This document shows, piece by piece, positions 1 to 14,859 of a stretch of DNA of 64,000 bases (position 1 is its first letter; each line of letters opens with the position of its first letter). Source of the DNA: Bifidobacteriaceae bacterium (GTDB lineage: Bacteria > Actinomycetota > Actinomycetes > Actinomycetales > WQXJ01); assembly GCA_031267825.1 (NCBI GenBank), contig JAIRYJ010000023.1, positions 1 to 64,000 of the forward strand, in the 5' to 3' direction. The position numbers were made by a program, and so were the translations under genes. The notes under the pieces are model-generated. The model searched no databases. It was not told where the DNA came from and saw nothing but the letters and a program-made list of their open reading frames with translations.

Positions 1-147
1 ATGGGCTGACCTGGGGTTTTATTGGAGGACCGCCGGATGGAGCTGGTCTGGGTTGAGGGTTGGGGGTCGGTAATCGGTCACCGTTGGCCGAAATGGGTAA
101 CGGTGACCGGTTCCCGTCATGGAAACCGGGATAGACCGCCCTGAGGC
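1..147. repeat. Hairpin repeat, copy 1 (cut by window start)
   Basis: This stretch is nearly identical to 1468-1612 over about 140 bases. Inside it is an imperfect inverted repeat, 72-85 pairing with 99-112, with loop 86-98. The left arm contains CGGTCACCGTT and the right arm AACGGTGACCG. Compared with the copies at 1381-1421 and 1539-1579 one stem pair changes from A-T to C-G on both sides, so pairing is kept. The repeat may continue upstream of the window. No transposase or clear terminal duplication is visible beside it. Confidence 0.8.
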
Positions 148-371
148 CCACCCCAGTGATGAACGGTCCTTCGAACAGTCACCCGGGGCGTTGGCCGCCA
201 GTACGGCCCGCCCCACCAGCACAACGGCTCAGCCAGCAACGTCACGGAAGCTCACCATCGAGCGTTACGACGGCCCACTCACAACGGACCGATGGTCCCC
301 ACCGATCGGGATATCCACAGGACGGCCGCCCGCCACTAGCTTTCAAACGGATTTCAGGGCAGGTTGATCTA

Positions 372-1337
372 ATGCTTCATGTCACACCAACCAATCAACT
401 GCGCCAGTCGGCCGCCAGAAAGCTATCTGAACGGCAGCAACGCATCATTAGAGGGATGTACCTTAGCGAAGACTCGGCGCCAGATGTGCGGCCAGACTCG
501 TTGGCCAGTCGAGTCTCGGCGGCGTTAGCGGTTTGCCCTGAGGGGTCTCTGGTGAGCGGACTTAGCGCGCTGCGACTCATGGATGTTCAGCTACCAGACG
601 GCATGCCTGGCGACGGAACCGTGACGATTGCGGTTCCCAAATCAACCGGGTTTCACTCCTGCCGCCCAGAGCTACAAATCCAACGACTGGCTGTCATGCC
701 ACAGCGCTGGCGGTCGAATCGACCTGTGGCCGAACCAGTCCATTGTTGGGCTACAGCTGTTCTGGCTTTGGCTGGCGCTAACCCGTGGCTGCCGGGGCGG
801 TACCCGACGCCTACGGCGCCGGGCCTGTTTCAGCATCCGCGAAAAGTGGCGTTTCTGCGGGCTGTTCAACTGGGTGACGCTCTAATTCGCCGGTCCCAGA
901 CGGTCATGCGATACGAAGAATTCGCTGCCCGGTTTAGTGCCTGGGGGGTGCGACATCCAGGCAAACGCATTGTACAGGAGCACTTTTCGTGGGTCAGGGG
1001 GAAGACAGACTCCTACGCTGAGACCTGGATGCGCTTGATGGTAGTTGACGCGGGGTTTCCTGCTCCCACGGTGAATTATGGAGTTCACGGCCCGAATGGT
1101 TGGAATTACTTGGACTTGAGCTGGCCTGACCGTCTAATCGCACTGGAGTATCACGGGCGCCAGCATTTTGATGTCCCGTCACAAGCTAAGAAGGATGTCT
1201 ATCGCCGGGGCAACTTGCAAGCTTTCGGCTGGACGATAGTCGAGTCCACCAGGAGCGACCTGGACCAGCCGGGGGATCTGCTTAGGCGTTTGGACGCCGC
1301 GTTTGGCAGAGCGGATCAGCGAACAGACCTTGGGTGA
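372..1337 (+). CDS. DUF559-like endonuclease-fold protein (AbiEi-like family)
   Basis: The 321-residue product has the layout of actinobacterial DUF559 proteins. The first half resembles the AbiEi-type region found in many of them, including a segment reading GLSALRLMDVQLP. The C-terminal third has the restriction-endonuclease-like core: an acidic residue in LDLSWPD, then LEYHGRQHF, then an Arg/Asp-rich helix before FGWTIVEST. This core resembles the very-short-patch-repair nuclease fold; DNA cleavage has not been shown for most members. The ATG at 372 is chosen because family similarity begins there, although the frame is open from 156. The gene sits alone between direct copies of a hairpin repeat, which suggests a mobile or cassette-like origin. 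Its role is unknown. Confidence 0.7.
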   Translation: MLHVTPTNQLRQSAARKLSERQQRIIRGMYLSEDSAPDVRPDSLASRVSAALAVCPEGSLVSGLSALRLMDVQLPDGMPGDGTVTIAVPKSTGFHSCRPELQIQRLAVMPQRWRSNRPVAEPVHCWATAVLALAGANPWLPGRYPTPTAPGLFQHPRKVAFLRAVQLGDALIRRSQTVMRYEEFAARFSAWGVRHPGKRIVQEHFSWVRGKTDSYAETWMRLMVVDAGFPAPTVNYGVHGPNGWNYLDLSWPDRLIALEYHGRQHFDVPSQAKKDVYRRGNLQAFGWTIVESTRSDLDQPGDLLRRLDAAFGRADQRTDLG

Positions 1338-1359
1338 ACTCCGCTTTCTACCGGCCCCT

Positions 1360-1447
1360 TGGTCTGGGTTGGGGGTCGGTAATCGGTCACAGTTGGTCGA
1401 AATGGGCAACTGTGACCGGTTTCCGTCGCGGAAGCCGGGATAGCCGC
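1360..1447. repeat. Hairpin repeat, copy 2
   Basis: A shorter copy of the repeat lies just after the DUF559-like gene. The stem is 1381-1395 with 1407-1421, 15 pairs including one T-G wobble, with an 11-base loop at 1396-1406. The core arms are CGGTCACAGTTG and CAACTGTGACCG. It lacks the first 60 or so bases shared by copies 1 and 3. There is no T-run after the stem on either strand, so it does not look like an intrinsic terminator. Confidence 0.8.
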
Positions 1448-1467
1448 CGCCAGGCAAATCAGAGCCA

Positions 1468-1612
1468 ATGGGCTGACCTGGGGTTTTATTGGAGGACCGC
1501 CGGATGGAGCTGGTCTGGGTTGAGGGTTGGGGGTCGGTAATCGGTCACAGTTGGCCGAAATGGGCAACTGTGACCGGTTTCCGTCGCGGAAGCCGGGATA
1601 GCCGCCGCACCG
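1468..1612. repeat. Hairpin repeat, copy 3
   Basis: Near-identical to 1-147, so copies 1 and 3 form direct repeats around the DUF559-like gene. The stem is 1539-1553 with 1565-1579 and the loop is 1554-1564. Together with copy 2 it fills most of the 329-base gap before the ABC transporter genes. Confidence 0.8.
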
Positions 1613-1666
1613 GAACGGATAACCAATGATTCGGGTGATTCAACGCCAGCAAGGTAAGGTCAAAGA

Positions 1667-2557
1667 ATGATTGAAGTCCGTTCCTTGACTAAACGGTTCG
1701 GACCAGTGACAGCGGTCGACAACCTCAGCTTCCAAGCCCAGGAAGGGCGCGTCACTGGTTTCTTGGGACCAAACGGCTCCGGCAAGACAACCACCCTGCG
1801 CGCGGCGCTCGGCCTGATCCGGCCAACGGCTGGTGATGTTGTATTTGACGGCCAACATTATGGCGAGATCAAACGCCCAGCCAGCGTGATCGGCGCAGCT
1901 CTCGAGGCGTCGTCATTCCACCCCGGCCGCACCGCCCTGGACCATCTGCGCGCTATCGCGCCAGAAGCTGGCCTGCCAGACTCACGCTGCCTCGAAGTCC
2001 TTGACATAGTTGGCCTGGCCAGCCAAGCCGACCGCCGAGTCGGCGGTTACTCGATGGGCATGCGCGGCCGACTCGGGGTCGCCGCCGCCCTGCTAGGCGA
2101 TCCTTCCGTCCTGCTGCTGGATGAGCCAACTAACGGACTTGACCCTGAAGGCATCACTTGGATGCGCCAACTGCTGCGCGCCTTAGCGGCCCAAGGCCGC
2201 ACCATCCTGATCTCCTCACACCTCCTGCGGGAAGTTGAAGCAACCGTCGATGACGTTGTCATCATCACCCGTGGCCGCCTAGTTCACGCCTCACCACTAG
2301 AAGAACTAGAACGCCTAGAGCAACCCGCCACCTTTGTCGCGGCGGCCGATCCGGTGGCCTTGGCCGCCCTAGTCAAGGCTCAACGCTGGGAGGCTCAAGC
2401 CAACCCCGACGGGTCATACCTGGTGCAAGGAACCGAAGCGGGCGGCATCGGACATGCGGCCTTCCTCGCCGGGCTGGAACTAACGCAACTAGCGACCCAA
2501 CGGGCGGGCCTAGAACAAGTCTTCTTCCGGCTAACCGAAGGAGACGGCCTGAAATGA
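1667..2557 (+). CDS. ABC transporter ATP-binding protein, BcrA-like
   Basis: ATPase subunit of a two-gene ABC exporter. Walker A (GPNGSGKTT) is at residues 34-42, Walker B (VLLLDEPTNGLDPEG) near 147-161 and a conserved His (ISSHLL) follows. The signature loop reads YSMGMRGRL, the variant common in bacitracin-resistance (BcrA/CcmA-like) ATPases in place of LSGGQ. The last 90 residues form the usual poorly conserved C-terminal extension. An AAGGTAAGG-like ribosome site precedes the ATG. The stop overlaps the next start (ATGA), so the pair is probably translationally coupled. The substrate cannot be deduced; lantibiotic or peptide efflux is one option. Confidence 0.9.
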   Translation: MIEVRSLTKRFGPVTAVDNLSFQAQEGRVTGFLGPNGSGKTTTLRAALGLIRPTAGDVVFDGQHYGEIKRPASVIGAALEASSFHPGRTALDHLRAIAPEAGLPDSRCLEVLDIVGLASQADRRVGGYSMGMRGRLGVAAALLGDPSVLLLDEPTNGLDPEGITWMRQLLRALAAQGRTILISSHLLREVEATVDDVVIITRGRLVHASPLEELERLEQPATFVAAADPVALAALVKAQRWEAQANPDGSYLVQGTEAGGIGHAAFLAGLELTQLATQRAGLEQVFFRLTEGDGLK

Positions 2558-3384
2558 GAGCAGCGATCAAATCAGAGTTCCGCAAACTCTTCTCAACCCG
2601 CATGTGGTGGATTCTGATGCTTTGCGCGGCCGCCTACCTAATGTTTATGAGCCTGATGATGGCCTTCTCGCTTGAATTCTCGATCCAGCAGGTCAGCCCA
2701 GAAGACCTGGCCACCGCGCCAAGCATGATACAAGGCGACCGGCTGGCTTTGCTGGTCTACTCGATGGCCGGCTCAATGGCGTATGTTTTCCCGCTGCTGA
2801 TCGGTGCGCTCTCAGTGACGCAGGAATACCGCCACAAGACCATCACCCCAACTTTCCTGGCCGAACCGCGCCGGGTTGTGGTGCTGGGCGCCAAACTGAT
2901 CAGCTCGTTGCCGATGGGCCTGGTCTACGGCCTGGTTTGCTTGGCGGCCACCGTCCTACCGGCCGCCATAGTGTTCACCGTCATGGGTGGCTCCAATGCC
3001 CTTGACAAGGCCGACACCTGGGAGTTCTTCGCTCGGGCGCTGCTCGATTTCTCCCTCTGGGCGCCGGTCGGGGTTGGTGTGGGCGCGTTACTGCGTTCCC
3101 AAGTGGCGGCCATCGTGGTGGTACTGGCTGAAACCCAGTTCGCTGAACCGATCCTGCGGATGGTGCCTAGTTTGACTAACTGGGATTGGAAATGGATCGA
3201 GTTCCTGCCTGGTTCAGCTGGTGACGCCATCCAAGGGGTCAGCTTCTACAGCCTCATGGGGTTGGGTGATTCTTCAGCCGCCAGTACCTTGCCGTGGGGT
3301 TGGTCGGCCTTAGTGCTGGGCGGCTGGGCGGTACTGTTCTGCGCTTTGGCCTATCCATTGTCCTGGAAGCGGGACATTTCCTAA
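2554..3384 (+). CDS. ABC transporter permease, ABC-2 type
   Basis: Membrane partner of the preceding ATPase, 276 residues with about six hydrophobic helices. An N-terminal helix (WWILMLCAAAYLMFM) follows a short basic cytoplasmic start, and the sequence then reads LLIGALSVTQEYRHKTITPTFL. That 'EYRHKTI' stretch after the second helix is typical of BcrB/NosY-like ABC-2 permeases. It overlaps the ATPase gene by four bases. The next 211 bases hold no gene. Confidence 0.85.
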   Translation: MRAAIKSEFRKLFSTRMWWILMLCAAAYLMFMSLMMAFSLEFSIQQVSPEDLATAPSMIQGDRLALLVYSMAGSMAYVFPLLIGALSVTQEYRHKTITPTFLAEPRRVVVLGAKLISSLPMGLVYGLVCLAATVLPAAIVFTVMGGSNALDKADTWEFFARALLDFSLWAPVGVGVGALLRSQVAAIVVVLAETQFAEPILRMVPSLTNWDWKWIEFLPGSAGDAIQGVSFYSLMGLGDSSAASTLPWGWSALVLGGWAVLFCALAYPLSWKRDIS

Positions 3385-3595
3385 GGCCAGCGACGTCCAA
3401 TTGGCTGGGGATCGCGCCGCGCCGCTCAAACTAGCGGCCAGACGCCTCCGGCTTAGTTTGGCGCTGAAAAGAACCCTCTTGCCGCGTCTTGGCTGGTTAC
3501 GCTGTAGCGTGAAGGCGTTCGCGATGGTCGGAGGGGGTATCCAACATCCTCTAGCGGTTTCATTACATAATCCTTGACCTGAAAGAATCCACGCC

Positions 3596-9513
<5,918 letters not shown>

Positions 9514-9671
9514 CTCCACCAGCCCCAACGTCCCCAGCACGTCACTAGAAATCCACCCCACCAGTTTCACTGGCTCCAACGCCTCCACCAGCCCCAACGT
9601 CTCACCACCCCACCAGCTCCACGGCGAAATCGCAGGTCGCGGGCGGTGCGGTGAGTCGAGCGCCAGGCAGC
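9514..9671. repeat. Degenerate CCAACGTC/CCACCAG repeats between convergent genes
   Basis: The gap between guaB and the convergent AAA+ gene is mostly a loose array of CACCAGCCCCAACGTC-like units, for example near 9517-9535 and 9584-9605. No gene is seen and there is no clean terminator hairpin. Confidence 0.5.
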
Positions 9672-12128
9672 TCAGGCGGACTCAGCTACTAGTTTGCCGT
9701 CCACCACATGGAAATGAACCTCACGTGTCTTGGCCCGTGAGAGCAACCCAATGAACTCGTGTTCAATGTTGCGTTGCAGATGACGGGCACCATAAGCCGG
9801 GTCATAGCCGTTAGTGGCGAGCCATTGTGTGACCTCGTTATCCCAGTGCACCGCCCAACCACTGGCCGTCAACCTGGTACGAGCGGCGTTCAGCTCAGTG
9901 GTGGCGATCTCTTCAATAGCCTGAGGGCTGAGCGCTTCAAATACCACAATGTCATCAAGCCGGTTGATCAGTTCTGGTGCCATCCGTTCTTTGACGATTG
10001 ACATCAGACGATCCGCGTCAACCGCGCCAGCACCAATCTTGGCGCCAAAGCCGACAGCCTGATTCTTCGCCTCCTGCAACCCTAAGTTAGAGGTCATGAT
10101 GACAACCGACTCGGAAAAGTCAGCCACCGTGCCACGCGAGTCAGTCAGGCGGCCAGCGTCAAAGACTTGGAGGAAGATGTTCCAAACCCGCGGGTGGGCT
10201 TTTTCGATCTCGTCGAGCAGCACCACGCTGCGTGGCATGGCCGCCACCTTGGTGGTCAGCCAGCTTTCCGGCTCAGTTGATCCAACGAACCCAGGGGCTG
10301 GGCCAACGATCCGTGACAGGGCCCAATCGTCGTAATACTCGCTCATGTCGAGCCGGATCAGCCGGTCCGCGCCACCGAACTCGTGGACCGCTAGTTCGCG
10401 GGCCAGATGGGTCTTGCCTACACCGGTCGGCCCAATGAACAAGAAAACACCATTAGGCCGGTCAGGCCGCAAATCGAGGTGTGCCCGGGTGATAGTTAGC
10501 CGGTCAGCTACCCGGATGATGGCTTCTGGCTGTCCCTTAACCCGGTCACCTAAGGCTGTGGCCAGGGCTTCAGCCTCATGCCGGATCGGTGAATCTATCA
10601 GCGTGGGTGAAAGGTGCTTAACATCCACAGTCCTATCGCCCAGCAGGTGGCAACGAGCTACGGCCAAATCAAGACGCGATATGCCGAGGCCAGGCTGGGC
10701 CGGCCCGTTGGAACCAACTCGCGGCGCCGTGGCGGCCGCCACGGTTTCGCCGTCCATCGCTAAGCCGAACCGGGCGGCCAGTTCATCACCTCTGGTTTTG
10801 ACGATCTCTTCGACCGCCTCTGGCGGTAACTCTGGCAACGGCGTTATTTCAAGGGCGTCACCAAGTGACTGGGCCACAACTTTGAGGCGCGACAAGTAAC
10901 GCCGGTTCAATACCACCAGGATCCGCAGGTTACGGTGGAAACGAGCCTCGCTGATGACACTGAGCAGGCCGCGATTAACGTTGTCGGTTCCCAGATCAGC
11001 CATCTCATCTAGATCATCGAGCACAATCACGGCAGGCTCTTTGGTGGTCGCCATGACGGACCGCATTGTGCCAGTGGGGCTTGAACCCGCCGTATCAGGT
11101 CCGATCCGCCAAACCGGTACAGGCTCCTCCAAGGCGTCCAAGCGGGCCGCGATCGCCCCCAACAGAGCGGTCCGGCCGGTGCCTGGATCACCGGTGATGG
11201 CGGCGATGACCGGTTCGGAGCGCAAAAGCTGAGCCGCCACATCACTCGCTTCACGGTCACGCAAGCCAAGATCAGGCTTCGGTTCGACCAGTTTGACGAC
11301 CTCTTCGAGTCCCTTGGCGATAGCTGGGCCGCGGTTAGCTTTGGCCGAGCTGGCCGCACGGTCCCCGGGCAAGGCGTTAGCCGGACCGTCAGAACCGGAC
11401 CGGCCGGTGTCGCCGGTCGGCATATCTGATGACGCGTCTGACCCGCTGTCCGCCGCGGCGTCTGAGTCTTTACTGGCTGGGCTGGCCGAACCGTAACCGC
11501 CGCCTGAGGCGCCATCAGATGAACCGCCAGCGCCTGCCCCAGAACTTCCCCGCTCCGGGCTTTCGGCGGGATTTGGACCACCTTTAGAGAACGCCGAACC
11601 ATCACCGGAGCGGCGTGGCGGCCTGGCTCCCCCCTTGGAGAAAGTTGAACTCCGGCTTTCACCGCCACTTGATCCGCTAACGCCTAAATCCTCTGGTCCG
11701 CCGCCCGCGCTGGACGTCCCCCCAGATCCGGCCGCGCCGCCAGACAAGCCACCTGAGCTAGCTGAGCCAGAAGGACCGGTCGAGTCGGCCGGGCCAGAAG
11801 GGCCAGAAGGATCAACCGGGCCGCCAGCCGTATCTCCAGCCGCCGTCAAATCATCTTTCAGATCAGCGAACAGAGCCTGCGCGATCTCAAGCGTCGAACC
11901 GGCCTGCGACAGGATGCTAGTTAGCTGTGCTTCTGTGCCACGGAACTGGCCGGCGCTAAGCAATGACTCAACCCGTGAACGGCCACTCGGGCCGAAAACC
12001 TGTTCAAACTCATCGCTGCGCTTAATCGCCAGCGCCCAGGCGGCGTGGGTCAGGGACGGTTCACTACCCCCCCAGCGTTTAGTTTCAGAGCGGGCACGGT
12101 CAAGAATCATCGCGGCAACTGGCAGCAT
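9672..12128 (-). CDS. Clp-like AAA+ ATPase with long Gly/Ser/Pro linker
   Basis: An 818-residue two-module AAA+ protein of the ClpA/ClpC type. Residues 1-95 resemble one Clp-N repeat. About 100-270 is a disordered linker of Gly, Ser, Pro and Asp. The first AAA module is degenerate (Walker A GDPGTGRTALL, Walker B VIVLDDLDEM). The second is canonical: GPTGVGKTHLA, VVLLDEIEKAHP, PELINRLDDIVVF and the C-terminal YDPAYGARHLQR. A VGFGA segment sits where ClpC/ClpA carry the ClpP-docking loop, so ClpP contact is possible. The ATG at 12128 has a GAGGAG ribosome site inside the end of the upstream YbjN-like gene, so the two are probably coupled. Unfoldase function is inferred from the family; the target is unknown. 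Confidence 0.85.
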   Translation of the reverse strand: MLPVAAMILDRARSETKRWGGSEPSLTHAAWALAIKRSDEFEQVFGPSGRSRVESLLSAGQFRGTEAQLTSILSQAGSTLEIAQALFADLKDDLTAAGDTAGGPVDPSGPSGPADSTGPSGSASSGGLSGGAAGSGGTSSAGGGPEDLGVSGSSGGESRSSTFSKGGARPPRRSGDGSAFSKGGPNPAESPERGSSGAGAGGSSDGASGGGYGSASPASKDSDAAADSGSDASSDMPTGDTGRSGSDGPANALPGDRAASSAKANRGPAIAKGLEEVVKLVEPKPDLGLRDREASDVAAQLLRSEPVIAAITGDPGTGRTALLGAIAARLDALEEPVPVWRIGPDTAGSSPTGTMRSVMATTKEPAVIVLDDLDEMADLGTDNVNRGLLSVISEARFHRNLRILVVLNRRYLSRLKVVAQSLGDALEITPLPELPPEAVEEIVKTRGDELAARFGLAMDGETVAAATAPRVGSNGPAQPGLGISRLDLAVARCHLLGDRTVDVKHLSPTLIDSPIRHEAEALATALGDRVKGQPEAIIRVADRLTITRAHLDLRPDRPNGVFLFIGPTGVGKTHLARELAVHEFGGADRLIRLDMSEYYDDWALSRIVGPAPGFVGSTEPESWLTTKVAAMPRSVVLLDEIEKAHPRVWNIFLQVFDAGRLTDSRGTVADFSESVVIMTSNLGLQEAKNQAVGFGAKIGAGAVDADRLMSIVKERMAPELINRLDDIVVFEALSPQAIEEIATTELNAARTRLTASGWAVHWDNEVTQWLATNGYDPAYGARHLQRNIEHEFIGLLSRAKTREVHFHVVDGKLVAESA

Positions 12129-12135
12129 AGTCAGA

Positions 12136-12567
12136 TCACTCCTCGTGGAACCGGCTGCCGCCAAACTTGGCTTGCAGCTCTTCATCAAACCTGTTGGCTG
12201 TTTCCATCACGAAAGCCAAAGCGAATCCCAACTCTGGCTCGTCAATATAATCGCCCAGCAAAACATGTCTCAGCATCAAATCAACAGTTCCGTCAGACCT
12301 CATTTTCAGGTGGTATGAGCCGAACAAGAAGGTGTCGTTGAAGGCCAGCCAACGGTGCAGTTCTGGCGAATCGACCGCTCCGGTCAGCACCGGAGCAAAA
12401 ATCAAAACGACGGAGAAGTCATCACTATCATTCCCAACGACCCGCACAAAACCGCGAGCCGATTCGCGCCGGATCGTGAAATCGCCATCGGAATCTATTG
12501 TCGCCGACCCGTAAATGTTCGTCAGATACTGCTGTACGCGAGACCTGACCATCTCAGTTTTTGACAT
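12136..12567 (-). CDS. YbjN-fold / secretion-chaperone-like protein
   Basis: A 143-residue acidic protein resembling YbjN and the type III secretion chaperone fold widely found in Actinobacteria (recognisable run VRSRVQQYLTNIYG, then a beta-rich middle with VRVVGNDSDDFSVVL). It starts at ATG 12567 behind an AAGGA ribosome site. It lies eight bases upstream of the Clp-like ATPase start, so they form a two-gene unit. A peptide-binding or adaptor role for the ATPase is an inference from fold and linkage. Confidence 0.75.
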   Translation of the reverse strand: MSKTEMVRSRVQQYLTNIYGSATIDSDGDFTIRRESARGFVRVVGNDSDDFSVVLIFAPVLTGAVDSPELHRWLAFNDTFLFGSYHLKMRSDGTVDLMLRHVLLGDYIDEPELGFALAFVMETANRFDEELQAKFGGSRFHEE

Positions 12568-12734
12568 CTGAATAGTTCCTTCCGGTTGATTCTGAGGGGC
12601 GTCAGCGCGAATGCTCGCCGTACAGCCTATTGGCCTGACCGCGATTTTGGGAACTGAACCGCGGTTGCGTTGAAACCTGGCCAACTGGCGGTGGGATGAT
12701 GAACACCCCGGCAAGCCTGACCCAGGCAGCGGGT

Positions 12735-13415
12735 TCAGGGCCAAGCCAGATCCACGTCCCCGACTTCGCCCCGCCCAACCAGCCAACGGTTGAAAGACTC
12801 AGCCCACTTGCGGTGCCCCAACGTCTGCCACTTGTGCAAAGCCATCGCGTCCATCTGACTGATTCGCTCATACTTAGCCTCAATCGCGTCAAACACAGCG
12901 ATCGCCTGATGGACATCTTCCAGTGCGTCATGCAGATTGTCACTGCTCGGCACCCCATAGGCGGCCATTAAGTCATCGAGACGCCGTTTACCCTTACGGA
13001 AGTGCACCAAGGCGCGATCTAGCACCAGCGGGTCAACAACTGGTGCGACATCCCGCCCCAGCCGCTGGCTGAGCGGCGGCAAGCCATGACGGGCGAGTTC
13101 GGCTTCCACCAGGCGCAAGTCGAAGGCCGCGTTGAACGCCAGCACAGGTGCTTGTGTGATTAGGAACTCAGTTAGGGCGCGGGCCACTTCTTCCAAGGCT
13201 TGATCCGGTGGCATACCTTCGGTTTGGGCGCGTTCAGTAGTGATGCCGTGGATGGCTGTGGCCCGTTCCGGGATCGCCACGCCTGGGTTGATCAACCAGG
13301 TTTGGGTTTGGGTTGTTCCGTCGGCCGCCCGGCGCACCACGGCGGCCGTCACAATCCGGTCCAAGGTCACGTCAACACCGGTTGTCTCAGTATCAAATCC
13401 GATCAGTTGTCTCAT
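12735..13415 (-). CDS. DnaQ-like 3'-5' exonuclease
   Basis: A DEDDh-family exonuclease of 226 residues, like the stand-alone epsilon-type exonucleases of Actinobacteria. ExoI motif FDTETTG is at residues 7-13, ExoII is NAAFDLRLVE, and ExoIII is HDALEDV with the catalytic His and Asp. The C-terminal 50 residues after the core are a small extension. ATG 13415 is preceded by GGGAGAG. It should remove nucleotides from DNA or RNA 3' ends; the specific substrate is not predictable. It is separated from the YbjN-like gene by 167 bases. Confidence 0.88.
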   Translation of the reverse strand: MRQLIGFDTETTGVDVTLDRIVTAAVVRRAADGTTQTQTWLINPGVAIPERATAIHGITTERAQTEGMPPDQALEEVARALTEFLITQAPVLAFNAAFDLRLVEAELARHGLPPLSQRLGRDVAPVVDPLVLDRALVHFRKGKRRLDDLMAAYGVPSSDNLHDALEDVHQAIAVFDAIEAKYERISQMDAMALHKWQTLGHRKWAESFNRWLVGRGEVGDVDLAWP

Positions 13416-13648
13416 GGCGTTAACTCTCCCACTAACCTCTAGGCCGTCTCCCACCAGCCACAACGCGAACCCGGCTGACCGACGGACCAGTTGGGTCGGC
13501 ATCGGACGAAACGAACTTGACTGACGCACGGACCCGTCGGGGCGGCATCGGGCGCTAAACGGAGCCAGAAAACGGACTGGGCGGCGCCGACCGCTGGGCT
13601 TAACCTCTGGTCAGAACGTCCAAGAGGGGCAAGCTAGGCTTTTGCACC

Positions 13649-14773
13649 GTGAGCAATGAGATCGAGATCGGGCGCGGCAAACGCGGTCGGCAAGCCTATG
13701 CCCTAGATGATGTGGCGGTGGTGCCATCCCGCCGGACGCGTGACCCGGAAGAGGTTTCGGTCGGCTGGCAGATTGACGCCTACCATTTCGACACACCTTT
13801 CGTCGCGGCACCGATGGATTCCGTCATGTCACCGGCCACAGCTATCCAGTTAGGGCAGCTCGGCGGGCTGGGTGTGTTGGATCTGGAAGGTGTCTGGACG
13901 CGGTATGACGATCCGCAACCACTATTGGATGAGATCGCCACACTGCCGCCAGACATCGCCACACCCCGCCTCCAAGCGATCTACCAGGAACCGGTCCGGG
14001 CTGAGCTGATCTTCCAGCGTCTAGCGGAAATCCGGGCGGCTGGAGTGACCGTGGCGGGCGCCTTGTCCCCGCAACGGACCCAGGCGCTGTGGCGGACCGT
14101 GGTGGACGCCGGAGTGGATCTGTTCGTTATTCGTGGCACAACTGTGTCAGCCGAACATGTTTCATCCGGTAGTGAGCCGCTCAACCTGAAACGCTTCATT
14201 TATGAGCTAGACGTGCCAGTTATTGTGGGCGGAGCGGCCAGTTACACGGCCGCTTTGCATTTGATGAGGACCGGCGCGGCAGGCATCTTGGTTGGTTTTG
14301 GGGGCGGGGCGGCCCACACCACCCGGGTCACCTTAGGTATTCACGCGCCGATGGCGACCGCCATCGCTGATGTGGCCGCCGCCAGGCGCGACTATTTGGA
14401 CGAGTCAGGTGGGCGTTACGTCCACGTCATCGCTGACGGCGCGGTGGGCCGGTCTGGTGACGTTGTCAAAGCCATCGCTTGCGGGGCCGATGCCGTCATG
14501 CTGGGAGCCGCTCTAGCGCGGGCCGCGGAGGCACCTGGCCGGGGTTGGCATTGGGGACCGGAAGCTCATCACGGCCGGTTGCCACGCGGTGAACGGGTTC
14601 AGGTGGGTACCGGCGGAACCATGGAGCAGATCCTTTACGGACCGTCACGCACGGCCGACGGCAGCGCCAACTTTGTTGGCGCCTTGAAGCGGGCGATGGC
14701 GTCCACCGGGTACATCGATCCGAAAGAGTTCCAGCGGGTTGAGGTTGTGGTGGCACCATATTCAGCCAACTGA
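13649..14773 (+). CDS. GuaB3-family IMP dehydrogenase-related protein
   Basis: A 374-residue (beta/alpha)8 enzyme of the IMPDH/GMP-reductase superfamily, GuaB3 branch. It has the family start GKRGRQAYALDDVAVVPS and the phosphate-binding end VHVIADGAVGRSGD. It lacks CBS domains, as expected. The loop corresponding to the catalytic GSICTTR of true IMPDH reads GGGAAHTTR near residue 217, so the nucleophilic Cys is replaced. It therefore should not work by the standard IMPDH mechanism; the physiological reaction is debated in the family. Translation begins at GTG 13649. It is not next to guaB: three minus-strand genes lie between. Confidence 0.9.
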   Translation: MSNEIEIGRGKRGRQAYALDDVAVVPSRRTRDPEEVSVGWQIDAYHFDTPFVAAPMDSVMSPATAIQLGQLGGLGVLDLEGVWTRYDDPQPLLDEIATLPPDIATPRLQAIYQEPVRAELIFQRLAEIRAAGVTVAGALSPQRTQALWRTVVDAGVDLFVIRGTTVSAEHVSSGSEPLNLKRFIYELDVPVIVGGAASYTAALHLMRTGAAGILVGFGGGAAHTTRVTLGIHAPMATAIADVAAARRDYLDESGGRYVHVIADGAVGRSGDVVKAIACGADAVMLGAALARAAEAPGRGWHWGPEAHHGRLPRGERVQVGTGGTMEQILYGPSRTADGSANFVGALKRAMASTGYIDPKEFQRVEVVVAPYSAN

Positions 14774-14859
14774 AGCAACGTTCAAACTAGCTGCCAGCGA
14801 GCCATCATGACGAGTCGGCCTGGCCAACTTCCTGACACCTAAGAAAGGCGATCCCCAAA

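Noticed and set aside
11635-12318. Open frame of 227 codons opposite the Clp-like ATPase
   Set aside because: It is a mirror of the Gly/Ser/Pro linker on the other strand, as expected in G+C-rich DNA.
14150-14165. GAACATGTTT, like half of a LexA box
   Set aside because: It is inside guaB3 coding sequence and not palindromic enough for an actinobacterial SOS box; none was seen ahead of ruvC either.
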